From: Sulfopaludibacter sp035606355
GTDB lineage: Bacteria > Acidobacteriota > Terriglobia > Bryobacterales > Bryobacteraceae
Length of the DNA: 64,000 bases
Assembly (NCBI GenBank): GCA_035606355.1
Contig: DATNFO010000066.1
Span: 101,351 to 165,350 of the forward strand
Reading direction: 5' to 3'
The notes beneath the pieces were generated by a model. The model had not been told where the DNA came from, did not search any database, and saw only the letters and a list, made by a program, of their open reading frames with translations. Positions 25,058 through 32,995 of the stretch are shown in pieces (the first letter of the stretch is position 1; every line of letters starts with the position of its first letter). The position numbers were made by a program, and so were the translations under genes.

Positions 25058-26424
25058 ACACCCGTTCCATCCGTGTCCGCCTCACCGCCTGGTACGCCGC
25101 GATACTCGCAGCCACGCTCGCCATCGCGGGCATTGGCGTGTGGCTGGCGTTGCGTGAGAGCATCCACATCACCGTGGACAAAGAGCTCCGCTCCCGCGCT
25201 CAGGCCATGCGCGAATTCCTGCGGCAGGCCGAAGAGTCCCACGAAGATTCCATTGACGAGCTCATGGAGGACGCCTCTCTAGGCCCCGCCGGACTCGCCT
25301 TCCGCCTCGCCGACCCATCTGGCCGCTGGCTGTACCAATCACGCGCCACTACGGACTGGCGAACCGCTTCCGTCATCCCTGCGCAATTGCCGCCGCGCGG
25401 CAGATTTGAGACCACCGCCCACCGCGGACGGCCCGTTCGCGTAATTTCCGCCCGCGTGCCGATGGGCGCCGTACAGATCGGCGTTCCGCTGGATGAATTC
25501 GAAGAGATGCTCAACGGTTTCGCGTGGAGCGCGCTGCTTGCCAGCCCGCTGCTGCTACTACTGGCCTCGGCAGGTGGATACGTGATGAGCCGCCGCGCGC
25601 TCGCCCCCGTGGAGCAGATTTCTCGCAGCGCCTCTTCCATAGAGGCGCAGAACCTCTCTCAACGCCTGCCGCTCTCCGGCGCCGACGACGAGTTGGATCG
25701 CCTCTCCACCACCCTGAACGCTATGCTCGAGCGTCTGGAGAATTCCTTCCGCCGCACTACGCAATTCACCGCCGACGCTTCGCACGAGCTTCGCACGCCG
25801 CTGGCGATCATGCGAACCACTGCCGAAGTGGTCCGCCGCCGGCCGCGCGCGGAAGCCGAGTATTGCCAGGCTCTGGATCGCATTGTCGCCGAATGCGAGC
25901 GGACCACGCGTATGGTTGAAGACCTGATGACCCTGGCCCGCGCAGACACCGGGTCGCGGACTGCCGTCCGGGAGACGGTCGACCTCGCCGGGCTCCTGAG
26001 GGCGGCGTGCGCCGATGCCGGTCCGCTCGCGCAATCGGCCGGAATTACCCTCAGCGAAGGACCCATGGACTGCTGCACGGTGCAAGCAGACGCCGCCGCG
26101 CTTCGGCGCCTCGTGCTCATTCTGCTCGACAATGCCATCAAGTATTCGCAACCGCGCGGCTGCATCGAAGTGCTGCTCGCAAAGGCCGGTGACAAGGCTG
26201 TATTAGAGGTCCGCGACTACGGAATCGGCATCCCCGCGGAAGATCTGCCGCACGTCTTCGAACGATTCTATCGTGCGTCTAAAGACCGCTCCCGGAAAAT
26301 CGATGGCGTCGGTCTGGGCCTTTCCATCGCCCGCTCCATTGCCACGGAGCACGGCGGCGCCATTGCAATCGCCAGCACACCGGGCCGCGGAACTACGGTC
26401 CGGGTCACTTTGGCTGTGGACTGA
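25054..26424 (+). CDS. HAMP-domain sensor histidine kinase
   Basis: The 456-residue protein has two membrane segments (about 12-34 and 157-178) bounding a periplasmic sensor domain. A HAMP linker follows (about 180-230, RALAPVEQISRSASSIEAQN), then the dimerisation domain with His244 in FTADASHELRTPL. The HATPase region has the N-box LLDNAIKYS, DYGIGIP and GVGLGLSIA. It overlaps the response regulator by 4 bases. The PepSY-like and beta-propeller genes downstream are the nearest candidate outputs or modulators. The signal is unknown. Confidence 0.95.
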   Translation: MNTRSIRVRLTAWYAAILAATLAIAGIGVWLALRESIHITVDKELRSRAQAMREFLRQAEESHEDSIDELMEDASLGPAGLAFRLADPSGRWLYQSRATTDWRTASVIPAQLPPRGRFETTAHRGRPVRVISARVPMGAVQIGVPLDEFEEMLNGFAWSALLASPLLLLLASAGGYVMSRRALAPVEQISRSASSIEAQNLSQRLPLSGADDELDRLSTTLNAMLERLENSFRRTTQFTADASHELRTPLAIMRTTAEVVRRRPRAEAEYCQALDRIVAECERTTRMVEDLMTLARADTGSRTAVRETVDLAGLLRAACADAGPLAQSAGITLSEGPMDCCTVQADAAALRRLVLILLDNAIKYSQPRGCIEVLLAKAGDKAVLEVRDYGIGIPAEDLPHVFERFYRASKDRSRKIDGVGLGLSIARSIATEHGGAIAIASTPGRGTTVRVTLAVD

Positions 26425-26472
26425 TCGCGCATTCAGCAATTCTTCAGAAAGGCGCGCCATACTGTCTGCATC

Positions 26473-26919
26473 GTGCGAATACTGGCTGTTGCCGCCTGCG
26501 CTGCGCTGTTTCTTCCGTCGGGTTTCGCACAGAAGAAGCTCACCCTCAAGGACCTGCCGCCCGAAGCGCAAAAAACCGTCTCCGCCGAACTCAAGGGCGG
26601 CGAGATTCGAACCATCGGCAAAGAAAAGGAAGACGGGGTTACCCAATACGAGATCGAGACCATACGCAATGGCAAGCATCGCGATTTCAGTGTGGACACC
26701 AAAGGTAAGCTGCTGGTAGTGGAAGAACAGACCACGCTCGATTCCATTCCCGCGCCGGCCAGGGCCGCGATTCTCAAGAAGGTCGCGGACGGAAACCTCG
26801 GCATGGTGGAACTATTCGTCCGTGGCGGCACAACCCTGTACGAAGCTGCTTACACAACCAAGGCCGGAAGGAAGCACGAAGTGCTGGTTACTGCCGGCGG
26901 CGCCGAAACGAAAGAGTAA
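26473..26919 (+). CDS. secreted PepSY-like protein
   Basis: This 148-residue protein has a Sec signal (ILAVAACAALFLPSGFAQ). The mature part consists of two PepSY-like units: LKDLPPEAQKTVSAELKGGE...YEIETIRNGKHRDFSVDTKG and SIPAPARAAILKKVADG...YEAAYTTKAGRKHEVLV. PepSY modules occur in peptidase propeptides and in periplasmic modulators next to two-component systems. The start is the GTG at 26473, with CATACT 9 nt upstream as a possible -10. It sits 48 bp after the kinase, which suggests a feedback or inhibitor role, inferred from position only. Confidence 0.8.
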   Translation: MRILAVAACAALFLPSGFAQKKLTLKDLPPEAQKTVSAELKGGEIRTIGKEKEDGVTQYEIETIRNGKHRDFSVDTKGKLLVVEEQTTLDSIPAPARAAILKKVADGNLGMVELFVRGGTTLYEAAYTTKAGRKHEVLVTAGGAETKE

Positions 26920-26934
26920 TAGTAAGGAGAGCGA

Positions 26935-27999
26935 ATGACGAAACGGATTTTCACGGTACCGGCGATTGTTTTCGCCGCCGGTCTGCTCGCGTCCACGGCC
27001 GCACTGGCGCAAACATTTAAGGTGGAGAAGTTCGATATCAAGGGCGAAGGCGGCACCGATTACGTCGCAGCCGATTCGACCACCGGACGAGTTTATGTTT
27101 CGCGCGGCACCCATATGATGGTGGTCGATGGCGCCACCGGAAAAGTGGTTGGCGATATTCCGAACACCCCCGGGGTTCATGGTGCAGGCATTGCGCCGAA
27201 GTCCGGCCACGGCTTCACTACGAACGGCGGCGACCAGACGGTCACGATGTTCGATTTGAAGACTCTCAACGTCATCAAGCAGATCAAAGTGGGACCTGGA
27301 CTCGACGGCATCATGTATGACGAGCCGGACGACAAGATCATTCTGACGAACCACAGCCGGCCTATCGGCACGCTCACCGCGATCGACCCCAAGACCGGCG
27401 ACATCCTCGCGACGGTCGAGCTCGAAGATACTGCGCCCGAAGGCGCTGCCGCGGACGGCAAGGGTCACATCTATGTGAACAACGAGGGCAAAAGCACCAT
27501 TCAGGTGATCGATGTGAAGACCTGGAAAGCCACCGCGTCCTGGCCGCTCGCGCCATGCGAAGGCCCGACCGGCATCGCGTACGATAAGGCGTCCAATCGC
27601 ATCTTCTCCGGTTGCAGCAATACCTCCGTGGTCATAGACCCGGCGGACGGCAAGATCGTCGCGACCATCAAGAACGGCACCCGCGTCGACGCTCTAGGTT
27701 GGGATCCCGGTAAGAAGCTGATCTACATCCCGAATGGCGGTCAGGGCAACGTCACGGTAGTGCACCAGGATTCGCCCGACAAGTACACCACGGTAGCCAC
27801 TGTGGATACGTTCCCGGGCGCAAAGACCATCACGGTGGATACCAAGACGCACAACGTCTACCTCTTCCAGCCGGAGCGCGGTCCAGCCCCGCAGCCGGCG
27901 CCCGGAGCAACACCGCCGGAACAGGGAGCAGGTCGTGGCCGCGGCCGTGGTCCGCAAGGACCAGTCATCGCCGGCTGGTTCATCGTGATTAAGCAATAA
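26935..27999 (+). CDS. secreted YncE-like beta-propeller protein
   Basis: The protein has 354 residues, with a signal peptide (IVFAAGLLASTAALAQ) and repeated beta-propeller blades, each with a D-x-x-T/D-G motif (VVDGATGKVVGDIPNT, AIDPKTGDILATVELED, VIDPADGKIVATIKNG). The C-terminus is a Pro/Gly/Arg-rich linker (QGAGRGRGRGPQG) followed by a short strand that may close the propeller. AAGGAG precedes the ATG. It follows the PepSY-like gene after 15 bp. Such propellers in Acidobacteriota are usually secreted and of unknown ligand; no catalytic residues can be assigned. Confidence 0.88.
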   Translation: MTKRIFTVPAIVFAAGLLASTAALAQTFKVEKFDIKGEGGTDYVAADSTTGRVYVSRGTHMMVVDGATGKVVGDIPNTPGVHGAGIAPKSGHGFTTNGGDQTVTMFDLKTLNVIKQIKVGPGLDGIMYDEPDDKIILTNHSRPIGTLTAIDPKTGDILATVELEDTAPEGAAADGKGHIYVNNEGKSTIQVIDVKTWKATASWPLAPCEGPTGIAYDKASNRIFSGCSNTSVVIDPADGKIVATIKNGTRVDALGWDPGKKLIYIPNGGQGNVTVVHQDSPDKYTTVATVDTFPGAKTITVDTKTHNVYLFQPERGPAPQPAPGATPPEQGAGRGRGRGPQGPVIAGWFIVIKQ

Positions 28000-28014
28000 C
28001 CGCCGAGCGGGTCT

Positions 28015-29175
28015 TTACTCCGGCACCACGACCGGCTTTTCCTTCGGGATCCGCTCGTAGGTCTCCGCATCGATATCAAGGTGAGCCATGACGAGTTCAC
28101 GCGGCGTGTGCGACAGCCATTCAGAAAGCGAAAGATCGTGGAAATGAGCGGCCCGGAAGACCTCAAGGAACCGTAGGTCGTCATCGCCGGTGTTATCGAT
28201 ATAGTGCGGCAGCGTCTTTTCGACATAGCCGACGTCGCCGGCCTGAAAGTCCATCGTGCGCGCCCGGGCGCCGGTGCCGACCACCGTCATTCGGGCCTTT
28301 CCGCTGATGTAATACTGCCACTCGTCCGCGTTGGGATGCCAGTGCAGCTCACGCATTCCGCCGGGATGTACGGTCACAATGGCGACCGCAACGGTGGTCG
28401 ATACGCGGAATGCGCTCGAATCGACGATCGTCACCTCGCCGCCCCTCGTATCCTTGGCCGGCTTCAGTTCTCGCGGCCGGAACGAGAACTCGTGAGGCGA
28501 GGGGCCACGCCGTGCCGCCGCTTCCTCCTGGTCCAACCGCAATGGCCCGGGCACCGGGGCCTGAAATATGAAGAGTTCATCCTTGGAGACACCTTCCAGC
28601 GCTTTCGGGTCGATGCCAAAGTTCTTGCTGGTGACCTCTCGTGGCATGTGCGCCATGATATGCGATAGCAACACCGTTTCATGCTCCGAGAAACTGCCGT
28701 CGTCGAAGACCAGCAGAAACTCGGCTCCATCCGGATTCAACCCTTGAATCGAGTGCGGAATTCCGGTGGGAAAATACCAGAGGTCGCCTTCAAAAACATC
28801 GCGCACGAAGCTGCGGCCGTCCAGATCGATTGCCGTGATCCTCGCCCCGCCATAGAGCATGATCGACCACTCCGCGGCTTTATGCCAGTGCAGTTCGCGG
28901 ATGCCGCCGGCTTCCAGCCGCATATTCACGCCGGCGAGTTCCCTGGCGACAGGCAGTTCCCGGGCGGTAACTTCGCGCGACCAGCCGCCCTGATAAACGC
29001 GCTTGTTGGCGAGCGAGAACGGATATTTGAAGACGGGCATACTGCCGACATCGGAGAGCGGCGGGACCGTGGAATCCGGATTGGCAGCTGCCAGCGCTGG
29101 GTTCTCGGGCCGCGGCACGGTGATGTGGTCGGTTCTGCCGGACCTGACTCCTCGAGGTTTATTCATCGTGGGCAT
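28015..29175 (-). CDS. bicupin, oxalate-decarboxylase family
   Basis: The 386-residue protein has two cupin domains. The N-terminal Mn site is H96, H98, E102 (RELHWHKAAEW) with H141; the C-terminal site is H278, H280, E285 (RELHWHPNADEW) with H324. These match B. subtilis OxdC. The catalytic lid, SENST in OxdC, is S163-E-H-E-T here, keeping the Glu thought to act in decarboxylation but changing its neighbours. No Sec signal is visible. GAGGAGA precedes the start. It lies 9 bp downstream of the FAD/Fe-S dehydrogenase gene on the same strand, suggesting joint handling of an organic acid. Oxalate as substrate is likely but unproven. Confidence 0.88.
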   Translation of the reverse strand: MPTMNKPRGVRSGRTDHITVPRPENPALAAANPDSTVPPLSDVGSMPVFKYPFSLANKRVYQGGWSREVTARELPVARELAGVNMRLEAGGIRELHWHKAAEWSIMLYGGARITAIDLDGRSFVRDVFEGDLWYFPTGIPHSIQGLNPDGAEFLLVFDDGSFSEHETVLLSHIMAHMPREVTSKNFGIDPKALEGVSKDELFIFQAPVPGPLRLDQEEAAARRGPSPHEFSFRPRELKPAKDTRGGEVTIVDSSAFRVSTTVAVAIVTVHPGGMRELHWHPNADEWQYYISGKARMTVVGTGARARTMDFQAGDVGYVEKTLPHYIDNTGDDDLRFLEVFRAAHFHDLSLSEWLSHTPRELVMAHLDIDAETYERIPKEKPVVVPE

Positions 29176-29184
29176 ATCTTCTCC

Positions 29185-32100
29185 TCATCTGCGGTGAATC
29201 AGAATTGCGGCCGTGACCGCGACCGCCGCAGCCGCCGCTATGGGCTTCCAGTGAATACGCGACCGCCTGGGCGAATGGACGGCACGCGGCAGCCCCATCG
29301 CGAGAACTTCCGAAAGGTGCATCGCGCGACGGTTCGTGGTCTGGGCGATCTGCTCACGGCAACTGAAACCGTCAGCCACAATGATGCTTTCAGCGGGAGC
29401 GCTGCGGACGCGCGGCAGAAGCTCGTGCTCACCCACTTTCATCGAAACATCGTAATGATCCCGCTCGTATCCGAAACTCCCGGCCATGCCGCAGCAGCCG
29501 GAATCCAGCAGTTCGGCGTCGACTCCCATCGCGCCAAGCATCTCCACTTCCGGATCCATACCCATCAGAGCTTTCCGATGGCAATGGCCATGCACGATGG
29601 CGCGGCGTTCCAGCCGCGGAGGACGATAGCCTACCTTCCGCAGGTATTCGTCGAAAAGGAATGTCTGCCGCGAAAGACGCTGAGCCGCGGTGCGATCGGG
29701 GAACAGGCTAAGCATCTCGTCGCGAAAAACCGCGGCGCAGCTTGGCTCCAGAAACACCACGGGAGTGCCCGCTTCGATTTCCGGCTGAAGAGCCTCAAAC
29801 GTCTCCTCCAGACGACGTTTGGCCGCGGATAGCATTCCGTAGTCGTACAACGGCCTGCCGCAGCACAGAATGCGTTCGGGAATTGCGACCTCGCAACCGG
29901 CGCTCTCCAGAACCTCAACCGCTGCCTGTGCGGTCTCCGGCAGAAAGTAATTGTTGAACGTATCCGGCCACAACAGAACCCGTGTTCCGCCGGCCGTTTT
30001 CGATTCGCGTCGCGTGAACCAGCCGCGAAACGTCTGAGTGGCGAACCGCGGAATCTCGCGCTTTTGAGAGACACCCGCCGCCAGCTTGGCGATTCTGGCC
30101 AGAATCGGCGCATGCGAAAGGAAGTTGGCTACAGCCGGAGCACGGGAAGCAAGGCGAGCCCAGTCTGCGACTAACCCCATCGCGTAGGCAGACCGCGGCC
30201 GCACCCTGCCCTCGTAATAATGCGCCAGAAACTCTGCCTTATACGTGGCCATGTCCACGGACACGGGGCAATCGCTCTTGCATCCCTTGCACGCCAGGCA
30301 CAGGTCCGACGACTCCTTGACATGCTCGTCGCGCCAGCCGTCGGCGAGCACATCGCCTCGCATCATTTCAAACAGCAGGTGCGCACGGCCGCGGGTGCTG
30401 TGCATCTCTTCGCGCGTCGCGCGAAAACTCGGACACATTGTGCCGCTTTCCAGCGACCGGCATTTGCCCACGCCGAAGCAACGCTCCGCCGCCGTAGCGA
30501 AACTGCCGTTATCGTGCGGGAACCGGAAATATGTTTCGACCGGGCGCGGATGATAGTCCGGACCAATCCTGAGGTTCGAATCGAGCGGATAAGGGTCCAC
30601 GACCTTGCCGGGATTCATCTTCCACTGCGGATCCCAGATCGCCTTGAATTCGCGAAAAGCTCCGACGATCTCCTTACCGTACATCTTCGGAAGAAGTTCG
30701 GCGCGCGCCTGACCGTCGCCGTGTTCGCCGGAAAGTGAGCCGCCATAGCGGATCACCAGATCCGCGGCCTCCTGCATGAAATTGCGGTACGCACGCACTC
30801 CCTCGACCGTTTTCAAATCAAATGTGATGCGGCAGTGGACGCAGCCATCGCCAAAATGGCCGAAGATTGTCCAACGGTATTGGAACTTGCGCAGCAGCTT
30901 GTCAAAGTCGCGAAGGTAGTTGCCCAGCACTTCCGGTGCGACCGCGGCATCCTCCCACGAGGGCCATGCCTCCTCGACATGCGGCACGCGGCTGGCGCCG
31001 ACACCCGCTTCCCGGATGTGCCAAACCTCGTGCTGCTCCGCCGGGTCATCGATTACCTTCATTGCCGTTTGCCCATTGAGGTGGCTTTCGATATCCCGCT
31101 GCGCTTCCCGTGCTTTGTCGCGCGCTTCCTCCGGCGTCTCTCCGCCGAACTCCGCGATAAGCCAGGTATCGCCTTGGGGCAGCAGTTTCGCTCCGGGAGC
31201 TTCTTTCCCCTTCCGCCGCATATTCTCGATCACGTGCGCCTGAAATGCCTCGAGACCGATCGGGCCGTACTTCCGGATCGGGGCAGCGTGATCGCCGGCG
31301 TGAAACAGGTCCGGGTAGCCGATGATCAGCAGGGCGCGATGGGGCGGACTGTGCATCAACCGTACCCTGGCGCCGAGCACGATCACGCACGTGCCTTCGG
31401 AGCCAACCAGCGCGCGCGCCACGTTGAAACCCTTCTCCGGCAGCAGGTCGTCGAGATTGTAGCCCGAGACGCGTCGCGGGATGTGCGGGTAGCGTTCCCG
31501 CACGAGGTTGGCATACCGGTCGCGCAAATCGCGCAGCTTACGGAAGATGATTCCCTTGCTGCCGCCTTCGGCGATGGTCCGCTCCAATTCCGCGTCGTTG
31601 GTAGCTCCCACCCGCATACGGTCGCCATCGTAAGTCAGTATGTCGAGTTCCTCGATGTTATCGACGGTCTTCCCGCCCATGACCGAGTGGACGCCGCAGG
31701 AATTATTACCGATCATGCCGCCGACCGTGCAGTATTGGTGCGTCGCCGGATCGGGCGCGAACGTAAGGTGGTGGCGCTGCGCGGCATGGTCGAGATCGTC
31801 CCGGATGATGCCCGGTTGCACGCGGGCAGACTGACCCTCCGGATCGATCGACAGCAGCCGGTTGAGATACTTCGAGAAATCGATAACGACCGCGACATTG
31901 CATGTTTGGCCGGCCAAACTGGTGCCGCACCCGCGGCTGAGAATCGGAACGCCACGCTGCCGGCATTCATCGACAGTGCCGATTACGTCTTCAATTGTGT
32001 GTGGGATCACGACGCCGATCGGCGTCTGGCGGTAGATGGAAAGGTCTGCGGCATACAGCGCGCGGGACCCGTTGTCGAAGCGGACTTCCCCAGCGATCCG

Positions 32101-32187
32101 TTTTTTCAAAGCGCTGGCCAGATCGCCCACTTCGGCGGCCGGTTGGACTAATTTCGCTTCCGGAATAATTGCGGTTTGTGTAAGCAT
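29185..32187 (-). CDS. fused FAD-linked and Fe-S dehydrogenase (GlcD-GlpC/YdiJ type) with C-terminal membrane tail
   Basis: The 1000-residue protein fuses two parts. Residues 1-540 form a GlcD-like FAD domain (ILSRGCGTSLAGQTCNVAV, GGMIGNNSCGVHS, GSEGTCVIV, SGEHGDGQARAELLPKMYG). A GlpC-like Fe-S domain follows with a CFGVGKCR segment and CLACKGCKSDCPVSVDMATY, then two CCG domains (ILCCGRPLYDYG, LLDSGCCGMAGSFGYE). This is the YdiJ/D-lactate or 2-hydroxyglutarate dehydrogenase type. The last 25 residues (KPIAAAAAVAVTAAILIHRR) form a hydrophobic segment with basic flanks, unusual for the family and likely a tail anchor. AAGGAG precedes the start; the bicupin gene follows closely. Confidence 0.93.
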   Translation of the reverse strand: MLTQTAIIPEAKLVQPAAEVGDLASALKKRIAGEVRFDNGSRALYAADLSIYRQTPIGVVIPHTIEDVIGTVDECRQRGVPILSRGCGTSLAGQTCNVAVVIDFSKYLNRLLSIDPEGQSARVQPGIIRDDLDHAAQRHHLTFAPDPATHQYCTVGGMIGNNSCGVHSVMGGKTVDNIEELDILTYDGDRMRVGATNDAELERTIAEGGSKGIIFRKLRDLRDRYANLVRERYPHIPRRVSGYNLDDLLPEKGFNVARALVGSEGTCVIVLGARVRLMHSPPHRALLIIGYPDLFHAGDHAAPIRKYGPIGLEAFQAHVIENMRRKGKEAPGAKLLPQGDTWLIAEFGGETPEEARDKAREAQRDIESHLNGQTAMKVIDDPAEQHEVWHIREAGVGASRVPHVEEAWPSWEDAAVAPEVLGNYLRDFDKLLRKFQYRWTIFGHFGDGCVHCRITFDLKTVEGVRAYRNFMQEAADLVIRYGGSLSGEHGDGQARAELLPKMYGKEIVGAFREFKAIWDPQWKMNPGKVVDPYPLDSNLRIGPDYHPRPVETYFRFPHDNGSFATAAERCFGVGKCRSLESGTMCPSFRATREEMHSTRGRAHLLFEMMRGDVLADGWRDEHVKESSDLCLACKGCKSDCPVSVDMATYKAEFLAHYYEGRVRPRSAYAMGLVADWARLASRAPAVANFLSHAPILARIAKLAAGVSQKREIPRFATQTFRGWFTRRESKTAGGTRVLLWPDTFNNYFLPETAQAAVEVLESAGCEVAIPERILCCGRPLYDYGMLSAAKRRLEETFEALQPEIEAGTPVVFLEPSCAAVFRDEMLSLFPDRTAAQRLSRQTFLFDEYLRKVGYRPPRLERRAIVHGHCHRKALMGMDPEVEMLGAMGVDAELLDSGCCGMAGSFGYERDHYDVSMKVGEHELLPRVRSAPAESIIVADGFSCREQIAQTTNRRAMHLSEVLAMGLPRAVHSPRRSRIHWKPIAAAAAVAVTAAILIHRR

Positions 32188-32524
32188 CCTTGCTCCTTCG
32201 ATGTAGGCGACATGTTCTGAGCCGTACCGAACGGCAGCACCTCCCGCTCAAGCGTGTCCGACTTGGTGGTTCCGAATGAATAATGCAGGCGTGATGCCAC
32301 AGTTCCCGGCGACCAAAGCCGGCGTGGCGACAGAAATCTTTTCTATTGTCAGTCGCGCTCTGCGCGCCCGGGCGAACTTCGTTCGCCGACCGGTCGCTAC
32401 CCCCTCTGCGGCTGCCCGTTTCCCCCTCCGATGGGGGCATGTCGAGCATTCCCACAAAAGACCTAAAAATGTCCGAATATGCTTCTCGGACTCCGGCGCT
32501 ATACTGTAACTTCAGAGGGATGAA
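32188..32524. other. 337-bp divergent intergenic region upstream of ccmE
   Basis: I see no gene here. It separates the FAD/Fe-S dehydrogenase and ccmE and must hold both promoters. It contains one copy of GACCGGTCGCTAC (32388-32400), which is the right-hand half of the hairpin motif found at three convergent junctions, but without its partner arm. A short C-rich/G-rich dyad (CCCCCTCCGATGGGGG) lies near 32422-32437. Confidence 0.6.
32500..32505 (+). promoter_or_regulatory. candidate -10 (TATACT) of the ccm operon
   Basis: TATACT lies 19 nt before the ccmE ATG; CAGAGGGA at 32513-32520 is a reasonable ribosome-binding site. No convincing -35 hexamer is visible at 16-18 bp spacing. Confidence 0.35.
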
Positions 32525-32971
32525 ATGAAGCGCTACGGCAAATTCGCAGCTTTGATCGCTATTGTGATCGGGGTTCTCGTGTGGCTCGCCTCCGCGGGCA
32601 TGTCCGAGAGCAAAACCTACTATAAGAGCGTCGCCGAAATCGGGCAGATGGGCTCCCAGGCGTACGGCATGAAGATGCGCGTCGGCGGCGACGTCGAACC
32701 GGGCACCATACAGCGCGTCGGCAACCAGGTCCACTTCACCCTCGTGCAGGAAAACAAAAAGCTGAATGTTGCCTACACCGGCACCGACCCTCTTCCCGAC
32801 ACCTTCAAGGACGGCGCCCAAGCTTTGGCCGATGGCAAATTGGACAAGGACGGCACCTTCAAAGCTGCAAGAATTACCGCCAAGTGTGCGTCCAAGTATG
32901 AGCAGAAGCCCGGCCAGATGACCGGCGGTGCGCCTGCCAACATCAACACCGGCAAGAAATCCAGTATCTGA
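32525..32971 (+). CDS. ccmE: cytochrome c maturation haem chaperone CcmE, CxxxY variant
   Basis: The protein has 148 residues. An N-terminal membrane anchor (FAALIAIVIGVLVWLASAGM) is followed by the OB-fold haem-chaperone domain (MRVGGDVEPGTI, VHFTLVQENKKLNVAYTG, LPDTFKDGAQALADG). The haem-binding site, normally His in HxxxY, is Cys121-A-S-K-Tyr125 (AKCASKYE). CxxxY forms are known from some archaea and delta-proteobacterial CcmE and are thought to change how haem is attached. It is the first gene of the ccm cluster, 24 bp before ccmF. Confidence 0.95.
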   Translation: MKRYGKFAALIAIVIGVLVWLASAGMSESKTYYKSVAEIGQMGSQAYGMKMRVGGDVEPGTIQRVGNQVHFTLVQENKKLNVAYTGTDPLPDTFKDGAQALADGKLDKDGTFKAARITAKCASKYEQKPGQMTGGAPANINTGKKSSI

Positions 32972-32995
32972 AGAGGCCGGTTCACAGAGGGAGTA

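Noticed and set aside
30835..32151. 438-codon open frame on the plus strand opposite the FAD/Fe-S dehydrogenase
   Set aside because: High GC gives long antisense frames; the encoded peptide has no domain, biased Arg/Ala/Pro content, and the opposite strand has clear FAD and Fe-S motifs.
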